Shown one piece after another: positions 30,081-38,323 of a DNA stretch of 64,000 nucleotides. Positions within the stretch are counted from its first letter, which is position 1. Each line of letters begins with the position of its first letter. Origin of the DNA: Myxococcus sp. CA023. Lineage in GTDB: Bacteria > Myxococcota > Myxococcia > Myxococcales > Myxococcaceae. Location of the stretch: positions 62,001 to 126,000 of the forward strand of contig NZ_JAAEAH010000004.1 of assembly GCF_010998615.1 (NCBI RefSeq), given 5' to 3'. The notes under the pieces were generated by a model. The model was not told the origin of the DNA. It did not search any database and worked only from the letters and a program-made list of their open reading frames with translations. A program made the translations under genes and the position numbers.

Positions 30081-31369
30081 GCACGGCGAAGGCTTCCCGT
30101 ATCGTGGTGGACCCCTCCGCGCTGCACGCCGCGCCCCTCACCCCACCCGTGTCCAAGTCGGACGCGCAGCGGGCGCTGGTGCTGGGGCACCTCACGGGCT
30201 CGTGGCCACTGCCCTCGGTGCAGGCCGAGGCGGACGAGGACCTCCCCGCCGACGTACGCGTGCTGCGCCAGGGCGTCGAGGCCCTGCGTCTGCCTCCGGA
30301 CGCCGTGCGCGACATCGACTGCGCGGACGGCGGCGCGCCCTTCCGCATCCTCGCCACCCAGGCGGCGGTGACGCCCGGCGTACAGGCGCGATTCACCGGC
30401 ACGCCCCGCCTGGGCGAGCGGCCCCACGGCCCACTCTTCACGTCCCTGCGCGAGGCCCTGGGTCCCACGGGCCTCACGCTCACCGAGGGCACGCCCTGGC
30501 CCGTGGAGCTGCGCGCGCCCCGTGACACGTCGAACGTCCCTCCCGTGTTCCGCGTGCCGGGCGCCCAGAGCAGTCAGTACGCCTCCAGCCTGCTGCTGGG
30601 CTGCGCGGCGCTGTACCTGCGCGAGCGCCGCCCCTGGAGCGTGGAGATTGACGGGCCCCTCACCAGCGCGGGATACCTGGAGCTGACCCTCACGTGGCTG
30701 AGCCGCTTCGGCTTCGACATCCAGCGCACACCGTCGAGCTACACCGTGGCCGGGTACGCGGCGCCCCCGGCCGTCCCCACGCTTCCGGGGGATTGGTCGT
30801 CCCTGGGCTACCTGCTGCTGGTGGCGTGGAAGACGGGCGGCACCGTGGTGCGCGCGGACACGGGCAGTGCCCACCCGGACGACGCCATTGTCCGGCTGAT
30901 TGAGCAGGTGGGCCTGCGCGCGGTGCCCACCGGTGCGCCCTTCACGCTGAAGGTGGAGGGCCAACTGTCAGGAGGCCTTCGCGCCTCCGGCGAGGAATGC
31001 CCGGACCTGCTCCCCACGCTGGCCGCGCTCGCCTGCGTGCTGCCGGCGCCCTCCACGCTCACGGAGGTGGACATCCTCCGCGTCAAGGAGAGTGACCGCC
31101 TCGAGGGTATCCAGACGCTCGTGAAGGCGTTCGGCGGAACCACGGAGCTCCAAGGAGAACGGCTGCTGATCCAGCCACCCCGCACGCCACCTGCGGGCTT
31201 CGAGATGAGCAGCGAGGGGGACCATCGTCTCGCGATGACCGCTGCGACACTGTGTGTCCTGTCCGGCACGCCGCTGACACTCACCGGTCCAGAGTGCGTG
31301 GAAAAGAGCTTTCCTGGGTTCTGGCGCCAGTTGTCCCGGGTGGGTGTTCGGATAACTGATGCAGGATGA
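30077..31369 (+). CDS. aroA: EPSP synthase (3-phosphoshikimate 1-carboxyvinyltransferase)
   Basis: Adds enolpyruvate to shikimate 3-phosphate. The motifs VSKSDAQRALVLGHL, DGGAPFRIL, RVPGAQSSQYASSLLL, KESDRLEGI and GDHRLAMTAATL are found in order over 430 residues. The start is the ATG at 30077 overlapping the aroB stop. The sequence is divergent from enterobacterial AroA but the active-site motifs are intact. It is the last gene of the aro operon. No clear terminator follows before gltA, 77 nt downstream. Confidence 0.95.
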   Translation: MSTAKASRIVVDPSALHAAPLTPPVSKSDAQRALVLGHLTGSWPLPSVQAEADEDLPADVRVLRQGVEALRLPPDAVRDIDCADGGAPFRILATQAAVTPGVQARFTGTPRLGERPHGPLFTSLREALGPTGLTLTEGTPWPVELRAPRDTSNVPPVFRVPGAQSSQYASSLLLGCAALYLRERRPWSVEIDGPLTSAGYLELTLTWLSRFGFDIQRTPSSYTVAGYAAPPAVPTLPGDWSSLGYLLLVAWKTGGTVVRADTGSAHPDDAIVRLIEQVGLRAVPTGAPFTLKVEGQLSGGLRASGEECPDLLPTLAALACVLPAPSTLTEVDILRVKESDRLEGIQTLVKAFGGTTELQGERLLIQPPRTPPAGFEMSSEGDHRLAMTAATLCVLSGTPLTLTGPECVEKSFPGFWRQLSRVGVRITDAG

Positions 31370-31446
31370 GACCCTCAGTGTCCGTCCAGCAGACTTATCG
31401 TTCTTTTTTGTTGAAAGCACTCTCCCCCCTGTGAAATCTCCGCCCC

Positions 31447-32748
31447 ATGGCCAAGGACACGCTGACGATCACCGACAATCGGACCGGGAAGACCTACGAG
31501 GTCCCGATCGAGAACGGCTGTATTCGCACCAATGCTCTCCGCCAGATCAAAACGGGCGACGATGACTTTGGGTTGATGGGCTACGATCCGGCGTTCCTCA
31601 ATACCGCCAACTGTAAGAGCGCCATCACCTTCATCGACGGAGACAAGGGCATCCTGGAGTACCGGGGCTACCCCATCGAGCAACTCGCGGAGAAGTCGAG
31701 CTTCCTCGAGGTCGCCTACCTCCTGCTGAACGGTGAGCTTCCCTCGGAGAAGGAGCTGCAGCAGTTCAACCACCTCGTCACGCACCACACCTACGTGCAC
31801 GAGAACGTGAAGAGCTTCATGGACGGGTTCCGCTACGACGCGCACCCCATGTCCATGGTGAGCTCCACGGTGGCGGCGCTGTCCAGCTTCTACCCCGACG
31901 CGAAGAACATCAAGGACCCGCTGAGCCGCCGCATCCAGATCACGCGGCTCATCGCGAAGATGCCCACCATCGCCGCGTTCTCCTACCGGCACACGATGGG
32001 CCTGCCGTACATCTACCCGGACAACGACCTGTCCTACGTCGCCAACTTCCTGGCGATGATCAAGCGCATCGGCACGTCGACCTACAAGGTCCACCCGGTG
32101 CTCGAGCGCGCGCTCGACATCCTCTTCATCCTGCACGCGGACCACGAGCAGAACTGCTCCACCACGTCCGTGCGCACGGTGGGCTCGTCCGAGGTGGATC
32201 CGTACTCGGCGGTCAGCGCGGGCATCGGCGCCCTCTACGGCCCGCTGCACGGCGGCGCCAACGAGGCCGTGCTCCGCATGCTCCGCGACATCGGCCACGT
32301 CTCCAAGATCCCGGAGTTCATCAAGTCGGTGAAGAGCGGCGAGGGTGAGAAGAAGCTGATGGGCTTCGGTCACCGCGTCTACAAGTCCTACGATCCGCGC
32401 GCCAAGGTCATCAAGCGCGTGGCCGACGAGGTCTTCGAGGTGACGGGCAAGAACCCGCTGCTGGAGATCGCCGTCGAGCTGGAGCGCATCGCGCTCGAGG
32501 ACGAGTACTTCGTGAAGCGGAAGCTGTACCCGAACGTCGACTTCTACTCGGGCCTCATCTACGAGGCGATGGGCTTCCAGGTCGAGATGTTCCCGGTGCT
32601 CTTCGCCATCCCCCGCACGGTGGGCTGGTGCGCGCAGTGGGAGGAGATGGTGACGGACAACGAGCAGAAGATCGCCCGTCCGCGTCAGGTGTTCACGGGC
32701 GCCCCGCGCCGCGACTACGTCCCCATGGACAAGCGCGCCGCCAAGTAG
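31447..32748 (+). CDS. gltA: Citrate synthase
   Basis: Condenses acetyl-CoA and oxaloacetate. The 433-residue type II enzyme has the His site NCSTTSVRTVGSSEVDPYS and GPLHGGANEAVL, then FGHRVYKSYDPRAK, and the catalytic Asp in NVDFYSGLIYEAMG. It starts MAKDTLTITDNRTGKTYEVP. It follows the aro operon on the same strand, 77 nt behind it; either its own promoter or read-through is possible. A strong terminator follows. Confidence 0.97.
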   Translation: MAKDTLTITDNRTGKTYEVPIENGCIRTNALRQIKTGDDDFGLMGYDPAFLNTANCKSAITFIDGDKGILEYRGYPIEQLAEKSSFLEVAYLLLNGELPSEKELQQFNHLVTHHTYVHENVKSFMDGFRYDAHPMSMVSSTVAALSSFYPDAKNIKDPLSRRIQITRLIAKMPTIAAFSYRHTMGLPYIYPDNDLSYVANFLAMIKRIGTSTYKVHPVLERALDILFILHADHEQNCSTTSVRTVGSSEVDPYSAVSAGIGALYGPLHGGANEAVLRMLRDIGHVSKIPEFIKSVKSGEGEKKLMGFGHRVYKSYDPRAKVIKRVADEVFEVTGKNPLLEIAVELERIALEDEYFVKRKLYPNVDFYSGLIYEAMGFQVEMFPVLFAIPRTVGWCAQWEEMVTDNEQKIARPRQVFTGAPRRDYVPMDKRAAK

Positions 32749-32792
32749 GCCGTGACACAAGGCCCGCGCTTCTCGCGTGGGCCTGAAGCACG

Positions 32793-32834
32793 AAGGGGCG
32801 AGGAACCGCGAGGTTCCCCGCCCCTTTCGCTTTT
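32793..32834 (+). terminator. Strong bidirectional terminator after gltA
   Basis: A 15-bp perfect stem: positions 32793-32807 (AAGGGGCGAGGAACC) pair with 32812-32826, with a 4-nt loop GCGA. TTTCGCTTTT follows on the plus strand. It lies between convergent gltA and the acyl-CoA synthetase gene and can act on both. A second weaker hairpin, GGCCCGCGC with GCGTGGGCC, sits just upstream at about 32761-32783. Confidence 0.85.
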
Positions 32835-32851
32835 CCGCGGCGCCGGTGCGC

Positions 32852-34672
32852 TCAGCCCGTCTGAGAGCCGCCCTGCGGGGACTCGTCGTAGAGCGACTCC
32901 ACGAGGCCGGCGTACTTCTCCGCCACCACGTTGCGGCGCACGCTCAGCTTCGGCGTCAGCTCGCCGCCCTCCACGGAGAAGTCCTTCGGCAGCACCGCGA
33001 AGCGCTTGATGGTCTCGAAGCGGGACAGCTTCGGGTTCACGTCGTGCTCCACGCGCTCCTGGAGGAACTGGCGCAGGCGGGCGTCCTCCGCGAGCCGAGC
33101 CGCGTCCTCCGCCCACCCCTGCGCCTTGGCCAGGGCCCGCGCCTTCTCCGCGTCCAGGGTCAGCAAGGCGACCAGGAAGCTGCGGCGCTCGCCCAGCACC
33201 ACCGCATGCCCCACTCCGGGCAGGGCCTTGAGCAGCTCCTCGATGTTGGAGGGAGACGTCTTCTTCCCGCCCGAGGTGACGATGATGTCCTTCTTGCGGC
33301 CGGTGATCTGGACGTAGCCGTCCGCATCCAGTTGGCCCACGTCACCGGAGTGCAGCCACCCGTCCGCCAGCAGCTCGGCGGTAGCCTCCGGGTTCTTGTA
33401 GTACCCCATGCAGACGTTGCCGCCGCGCACCAGCAACTCGCCGTCGTCCGCGATGCGCAACTCCACCCCCATCATCGCCCGGCCCACGGAGCCCAGCCGC
33501 GTGTGGGACTCGGTATTCACCGTGCCGGGGCCCGTCACCTCCGTCATGCCCCACACCTCGTGGATGACCATGTCGATGGAGGCGAAGAAGTCCAGCACGT
33601 CCCGGCCGATGGGCGCCGCCGCCGTGGCGAAGAAGGACACCCGCTCCATGCCGATGCGCCCCTTCAACGGGTCGAACACGAGCCGCCTGGCGAGCAGATA
33701 CTGGGCCTCCAGCGTCATCGGGACGCTCTGGTGGCGCGTCACCCGCGCATGCCGCTCCGAGGCCACCCGGCGCGCCCAGGCCACCACCCGGCGCTTCGAG
33801 GGCGGCTGCGAGGCCAGCCCCTCCTCCGCCTTCGCCTTGAACTTCTCCCACACGCGCGGCACGCCGAAGAAGAACGAGGGACGCACCTCCCGCAGGCTCT
33901 GCGGCATCGTGTCCACCGACGCCGCGAAGTACACCTGCACCCCGTTCAGCAAGGGGCTGTAGAGGGAGATGATCTGCTCGGCGATGTGCGACAGCGGCAG
34001 ATACGACACGAGCGAGGATGCTTCGGGCTGGCCGAACGTCACCGAGTCCGTGAGCTGCTTCGCCGTCCACACCAGGTTGTGGTGGCTGAGCATCACCCCC
34101 TTGGGGTGGCCGGTGGTGCCGGAGGTGTAGATGAGCGTGCCCATGGCCTCCGGCGTCAAGGCGTGGACGCTGTCCCAGTAGGGCTTCTCGTCCGCGTCGG
34201 TGCCCAGGGCCATGACGTCCGCGTAACGCAGCACGCCCTCCGGGAGCACCGTGGGCGCCTCGATGACGACCACGTGGCGCAGCTTGGGCAGCCGCTCGCG
34301 CAAGGCCAGGGCGGTACGCAGGTGCTTCTCGTTCTCCACCACCAGGAGCGTGGCCTCGCAGTGCCCCAGGATGTACTCCAGCTGCTCCGGGGCGCTGGTG
34401 GTGTAGAGACCGACAGGGACGCCCCCCATGGCGATGGCCGCCAGATCGGCGACGTGCCACTCCTCGCGGTTGAAGCTCAGGATGCCCACCGGCTGGCCCG
34501 CACCCACCCCCAGCGCGTGCAACCCCAGGGCGAAGCGCCGCACCCGTTGCGCATATTCAAACCACGAGGTGGGCGAATAGGCGCCCCCACGGCGCGTCCA
34601 CAGGGCTGGGCGCTGCTCCTGCTGCGCGGCCCGGTCATGGAGCGCATGCACCACCGTCTTGGGAAGGTCCAT
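32852..34672 (-). CDS. Long-chain acyl-CoA synthetase (AMP-forming)
   Basis: An adenylate-forming ligase of 606 residues. The AMP motif is LIYTSGTTGHPKGVMLSHHN. Further motifs are VWGMTEVTGPGTVN, the core YKNPEATAELLADGWLHSGD, and the hinge-lysine region TGRKKDIIVTSGGKKTSP. Length and the GKKTSP segment fit FadD15/ACSL-type fatty acyl-CoA synthetases rather than MenE-like ones. I chose the ATG at 34672 (MDLPKTVVHALHDRA), which has a CAGGG upstream; an upstream in-frame start at 34717 adds a non-homologous stretch. It stands alone. Confidence 0.88.
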   Translation of the reverse strand: MDLPKTVVHALHDRAAQQEQRPALWTRRGGAYSPTSWFEYAQRVRRFALGLHALGVGAGQPVGILSFNREEWHVADLAAIAMGGVPVGLYTTSAPEQLEYILGHCEATLLVVENEKHLRTALALRERLPKLRHVVVIEAPTVLPEGVLRYADVMALGTDADEKPYWDSVHALTPEAMGTLIYTSGTTGHPKGVMLSHHNLVWTAKQLTDSVTFGQPEASSLVSYLPLSHIAEQIISLYSPLLNGVQVYFAASVDTMPQSLREVRPSFFFGVPRVWEKFKAKAEEGLASQPPSKRRVVAWARRVASERHARVTRHQSVPMTLEAQYLLARRLVFDPLKGRIGMERVSFFATAAAPIGRDVLDFFASIDMVIHEVWGMTEVTGPGTVNTESHTRLGSVGRAMMGVELRIADDGELLVRGGNVCMGYYKNPEATAELLADGWLHSGDVGQLDADGYVQITGRKKDIIVTSGGKKTSPSNIEELLKALPGVGHAVVLGERRSFLVALLTLDAEKARALAKAQGWAEDAARLAEDARLRQFLQERVEHDVNPKLSRFETIKRFAVLPKDFSVEGGELTPKLSVRRNVVAEKYAGLVESLYDESPQGGSQTG

Positions 34673-34752
34673 GCCCTGGACGCTAGCGGAAGCAAGGCCC
34701 CCGACCAATGTCCCCACGTCTCGGACGTTGACAGCTGGTTGGAGTGCTTTGT

Positions 34753-35127
34753 ATGCCGCGCCCGACCATGAGCATCGACTTCACCTGCCAGAAGTGCGAG
34801 GCGAGCTTCGAGCTGGACGCTCAGGACCTCATCGAAGGGACTGAAAAAATCGTCTGCCCGCATTGCGACGCCAAGGCGCCCGCCAACCTCACGGAGGACT
34901 TCGTCGCAGCGCTCACGGAGATGCGCGCGCAGATCGCCGCGCTCGACAAGCGGTTCGCCGTGTCCATGACGTTGGAGTCCGAGGACCTGGAGGACATGCT
35001 CGAGGACGACGAGGAGGACGACGACGAGGACGATTCGGAGGACGACGACCTCGACGAGGACGAGGACGAGGACGTCGACGACGAGGAGGACTACGACGAG
35101 GACGAGGACGACGACGACCGTCGTTGA
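34753..35127 (+). CDS. Zinc-ribbon protein with highly acidic tail
   Basis: A 124-residue protein. The N-terminal zinc ribbon has CQKCEASFELD and VCPHC, an MJ0042-type CxxC...CxxC finger. A short helical linker (EDFVAALTEMRAQIAALDKR) follows, and then about 45 residues made almost only of Asp and Glu. I chose the ATG at 34753 because GGAG lies 8 nt upstream; the next ATG at 34768, where the finger begins, has no ribosome site. The acidic tail could bind cations or basic proteins. The function is unknown. Confidence 0.72.
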   Translation: MPRPTMSIDFTCQKCEASFELDAQDLIEGTEKIVCPHCDAKAPANLTEDFVAALTEMRAQIAALDKRFAVSMTLESEDLEDMLEDDEEDDDEDDSEDDDLDEDEDEDVDDEEDYDEDEDDDDRR

Positions 35128-35233
35128 GCCTGTCCGCCTGCCCTCCAGCCCGGGGAGCGCCCCACGCAGCAGGGGGTAACCGGGCCTGGAGCGCAACCCT
35201 CCCGACAGATGGCCGGGTGCGTAGCTTAAAGGC

Positions 35234-35995
35234 GTGAAAACGCCCAACCGCGCCACTTTGTTCGTCGCACCTCTCTCGGCCGTGCTTCTGGCGCTCGGAG
35301 GGCTGCTGATGTTTCCCGCCTTCACTCCACCGGTAGCACTGGCGGCCCTGGGAAAGGCTCAGGGTCAGCCCTGCATCACTGAAGGTGAAGACGACCCCAA
35401 GGCCTGCACCGAGCTCGTGGAGCTCGAGGTGCAGGATGTCGTCCCGCTGGAGGAGGCCCAGGCCCACGCCGTGGTGCTGGCCACCAAGGACAAGGGCATC
35501 GTCCTCCCGGTGTTCGTGGACGAGGCCTCCGCCATCTCCATCGCCTTCCGGTTGGCGGAGCGCCAGCCACCCCAGCCGCTCGCACAGGACCTCCTGGACG
35601 ACGTGGTGACGGAGCTGGGCGCCAAGGTGACGGAGGTCCGCATCGATGACTTGCGGGACAACGTCTACTCGGGCCGCGTCTTCCTGGAGCAGGGCAAGAA
35701 GAAGATGACGCTGGACGCCCGGCCGTCGGACTCCATCGCCATGGCGCTCACCAGCCATGCCCGCATCCGCGTCACCCGCAAGGTGCTGACGCTGGCCGGC
35801 ATCACCCGCGAGGAGATTGAGGGCCTCCAGCAGGAAGGCCCCGGCGTGGGCGGGAGTGGTCCGCTGGATGCGCCCGGCTTCCCAGCCCCGGGCGCCCCGA
35901 GCGAGCCGCCCATCGACATGGACATGGAGGGCCTGCCGCCGGGCCACTTGATGCCCAAGACGCCGCTGGGCACGGGCAAGGAAATCGACCTCTAG
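35234..35995 (+). CDS. Exported bifunctional-nuclease (BFN/DUF151) domain protein
   Basis: A 253-residue protein with a BFN-type domain at about residues 60-190. VELEVQDVVPLEEAQAHAVVL, VFVDEASAISIAFRL and TLDARPSDSIAMALTSHARI match the family, whose Thermotoga-like and plant members have nuclease activity. Unlike usual cytosolic BFN proteins it opens with a basic-hydrophobic signal sequence (LFVAPLSAVLLALGGLLMF) and so is probably exported. The last 60 residues are Pro/Gly-rich. The start is GTG at 35234 with only a weak AAAGG upstream. An 11-bp terminator hairpin follows. Confidence 0.75.
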   Translation: MKTPNRATLFVAPLSAVLLALGGLLMFPAFTPPVALAALGKAQGQPCITEGEDDPKACTELVELEVQDVVPLEEAQAHAVVLATKDKGIVLPVFVDEASAISIAFRLAERQPPQPLAQDLLDDVVTELGAKVTEVRIDDLRDNVYSGRVFLEQGKKKMTLDARPSDSIAMALTSHARIRVTRKVLTLAGITREEIEGLQQEGPGVGGSGPLDAPGFPAPGAPSEPPIDMDMEGLPPGHLMPKTPLGTGKEIDL

Positions 35996-36018
35996 AGCCT
36001 GATGAGCAGCACTTGCAA

Positions 36019-36060
36019 GAAAGCCCGGCCCCCCCTCCCAGGGATGCCGGGCTTTCTCTC
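36019..36060 (+). terminator. Terminator after the BFN gene
   Basis: A perfect 11-bp stem: GAAAGCCCGGC (36019-36029) pairs with GCCGGGCTTTC (36046-36056), followed by TCTCTCTCT. It lies 24 nt past the stop. Confidence 0.8.
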
Positions 36061-36183
36061 TCTGCCATCGAGAGCGCAAAGGCTCCGCGCTGCCCGAAGC
36101 CGGGCCCGCGTCACTCGAAGAGTTAGTCTCGCGGGCGCAAGGCTGTCAAGCCGGGCCCCCTGCCGCCTAGGATGCGCGGCCCT

Positions 36184-37584
36184 ATGCGCAAGGCGAAAAT
36201 CATCTGCACCCTGGGCCCCGCTTCGGACTCGCCCGAGGTCATCGAAGGGCTCATCCGCGCGGGCATGAACATGGCGCGGTTGAACTTCTCGCACGGCACG
36301 CACGAGGAGCACCGCCGCCGAGTGGAAACCATCCGCAAGGTCGCGAAGCGCCTGGGCACGCCGGTGGCCATCCTCCAGGACATCCAGGGGCCGAAGATTC
36401 GCCTGGGCCGCTTCGAAGGTGGGCAGCTCCTGGTGAAACAGGGCCAGTCCGTCACGGTGACGACGCGCAACGTGCTGGGCCAGGACGGCGTCATCCCCAC
36501 CCCCATCAAGACGCTGGTGAAGGATGTGGCCAAGGGCCACGAAATCCTCCTGGACGACGGGCGGGTGCGCCTGAGGGTGCTGCGCGTCCACGGGCAGGAC
36601 GTGCAGTGCCGCGTGGAGGTGGGCGGCGTGCTCAAGAATCACAAGGGCCTCAACCTGCCCGGCTCGCCCATGTCGGTGCCCACGATTACCCGCAAGGACG
36701 CGGTGGACCTGGCCTTCGGCCAGGAGGTGGGCGTGGACTACGTGGCGCTGTCCTTCGTCCGCACGCCCGAGGACATCAAGAAGGCGCGCGCGCACGTGGC
36801 GAAGCTGAAGACGCCGCTCATCGCGAAGATTGAAAAGCCCCAGGCGGTGGAGCGCGTGGAGGAGATTGCCGCCGTGGCGGACGGCATCATGGTGGCGCGT
36901 GGCGACCTGGGCGTGGAGATGCCCCTGGAGCGCCTGCCGGCCATCCAGAAGCACATGGTGAGCGCGGTGAACCGCATGGGCGGGCTCGTCATCGTCGCCA
37001 CGGAGATGCTGGAGAGCATGGTGGCCAACGCGCGCCCCACCCGCGCCGAGGTGTCCGACGTGGCCAACGCCATCCTCGACGGCGCGGACGCCGTCATGCT
37101 GTCGGGCGAGACGGCCGCGGGCAAGTACCCCATCGAAGCGGCGTCCACCATGGCGTGCATCGTGGAGGAGACGGAGCGCGGCGTGGTGAAGCACCAGCAC
37201 CACTCCCCCTTCGAGCGCTCCGAGGACCTGGGCACCGGCGTGGCCGCGGCGGCCGTGGCGGCCGCGACGCAGCTGGGCATTGGCACCATCGTCGCCTACA
37301 CGGAGAGCGGCCACACCGCGCGCCTCATCTCCGAGTTCCGGCCCCACGCCCGCATCATCGCCCTCACACCGAACGAGACGGCGGTGAATCGAATGGCGCT
37401 CTACTGGGGCGTGACGGGCATGCAGGTGGCGCGCGTGTCCACCACGGACGCCATGCTCTCGCAGGTGCGTCAGCTGTGCCGGAAGGAGAAGCTCTGCGCG
37501 CCCGGCACGCCCGTGGTGGTGGTGGCCGGTGTCCCGCTCAACGTCCCGGGCAACACCAACCTGATGAGCATCCACCGCATCTGA
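36184..37584 (+). CDS. pyk: Pyruvate kinase
   Basis: The final glycolytic step, PEP + ADP to pyruvate + ATP. The N-terminal RKAKIICTLGPASDSPEVI, the substrate-site RLNFSHGTHEEH, the catalytic Lys in PLIAKIEKPQAVE, and VMVARGDLGVEMP-type metal/ATP residues are present. The C-terminal regulatory domain is complete, ending NVPGNTNLMSIHRI. I chose the ATG at 36184 (MRKAKII), the usual family start, with AGGA 11 nt upstream; an ATG at 36172 would add four residues. It has 466 residues. Confidence 0.95.
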   Translation: MRKAKIICTLGPASDSPEVIEGLIRAGMNMARLNFSHGTHEEHRRRVETIRKVAKRLGTPVAILQDIQGPKIRLGRFEGGQLLVKQGQSVTVTTRNVLGQDGVIPTPIKTLVKDVAKGHEILLDDGRVRLRVLRVHGQDVQCRVEVGGVLKNHKGLNLPGSPMSVPTITRKDAVDLAFGQEVGVDYVALSFVRTPEDIKKARAHVAKLKTPLIAKIEKPQAVERVEEIAAVADGIMVARGDLGVEMPLERLPAIQKHMVSAVNRMGGLVIVATEMLESMVANARPTRAEVSDVANAILDGADAVMLSGETAAGKYPIEAASTMACIVEETERGVVKHQHHSPFERSEDLGTGVAAAAVAAATQLGIGTIVAYTESGHTARLISEFRPHARIIALTPNETAVNRMALYWGVTGMQVARVSTTDAMLSQVRQLCRKEKLCAPGTPVVVVAGVPLNVPGNTNLMSIHRI

Positions 37585-37597
37585 GCGGGCCAGCGAG

Positions 37598-37623
37598 GCC
37601 CCGGGACATGCCGTCACCGGGGC
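37598..37623. terminator. Hairpin between convergent pyk and 37642-38322
   Basis: GCCCCGG (37598-37604) pairs with CCGGGGC (37617-37623) around a 12-nt loop. There is no T tract on either side. It sits 13 nt after pyk and 18 nt after the convergent gene, so it may serve both. Confidence 0.45.
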
Positions 37624-37641
37624 GCTCCGCGGCCAGCGGGG

Positions 37642-38322
37642 TCAGAGGATCTTCTGCTCGAAGTCGTAGATCTTCTCGACGGCGAGCTGCCGGTAGCGCT
37701 CCATGTTGAGCGCACGGCGGGCGCACTCCCACACCAGCTCGTTGGGCGTGCGGTCCGGCTCCTTCTTCTTGCGGCGCTTCACCTCCGCCTTGATGGCCTT
37801 CACGGCCAGGCGGGGGTGGTAGCAGAACGCGGAGGAGAACAGCAGGTGCCCACCGAAGGGAATGAGGCGCGCCTCGATGATGTCCCCCGTCTCCAGGCCC
37901 GCGATGTGGCGGCGCTCCGTCACGTCGAAGTCCTTGCCCGAGTACAGCTCGCGCAGACGGACCTCGCCCTTGCCCAGCTTGCGGACCTCGAAGAGGCCAT
38001 GGACCGTCTCCGTGAAGCTCCGGAAGGCGTTGGCCTCCTCGGGCGCGGAACCGGCCAGGCGCTGCTCGTAGAACTCCGTGGCCGGCGTCTTGTTCGTCAG
38101 CGGCGAGACGCGGTCATAGAGGTAGAAGTCCAGGAAGGACGCCATCCGCAGCTCGAAGAGCTTGTCGTCCTCGAAGACCTCGCCCGTCAGACGGAAGTAC
38201 TCCGCCTTGGCCTGGAGCAGGTCCTCCTTGCGCGACTCGGCACTGCCAAAGGCGATGAGCTGATCCAGATACGGCTGATAGGAGAGCGGTGACAGCGACG
38301 AGGTCATATTCGGTGGCGCCAT
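37642..38322 (-). CDS. Conserved-looking hypothetical protein in the pyr operon
   Basis: A 226-residue soluble protein. Features seen are an aromatic-rich N-terminal half (FLDFYLYDRVSPLTNKTPATEFY), a central beta-rich stretch VRLRELYSGKDFDVTERRHI followed by LETGDIIEARLIPFGGHLLF, and a very basic helix KAEVKRRKKKEPDRTPNELV. The ATG at 38322 starts 2 nt after the carA stop; another in-frame ATG at 38307 is possible. Codon usage is normal for the genome, so it is a real gene. No catalytic motif is recognised. Its position as fourth gene of pyrB-pyrC-carA suggests co-expression but not necessarily a pyrimidine role. Confidence 0.7.
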   Translation of the reverse strand: MAPPNMTSSLSPLSYQPYLDQLIAFGSAESRKEDLLQAKAEYFRLTGEVFEDDKLFELRMASFLDFYLYDRVSPLTNKTPATEFYEQRLAGSAPEEANAFRSFTETVHGLFEVRKLGKGEVRLRELYSGKDFDVTERRHIAGLETGDIIEARLIPFGGHLLFSSAFCYHPRLAVKAIKAEVKRRKKKEPDRTPNELVWECARRALNMERYRQLAVEKIYDFEQKIL

Positions 38323-38323
38323 C

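Noticed and set aside
31370-31446. T-rich stretch TTCTTTTTTG after aroA as a terminator
   Set aside because: No GC stem precedes it, so it is not a recognisable intrinsic terminator; read-through into gltA remains possible.
35992-37617. 541-codon minus-strand open frame opposite pyk
   Set aside because: A His/Arg/Ala-rich antisense shadow; pyruvate kinase on the plus strand is unmistakable.
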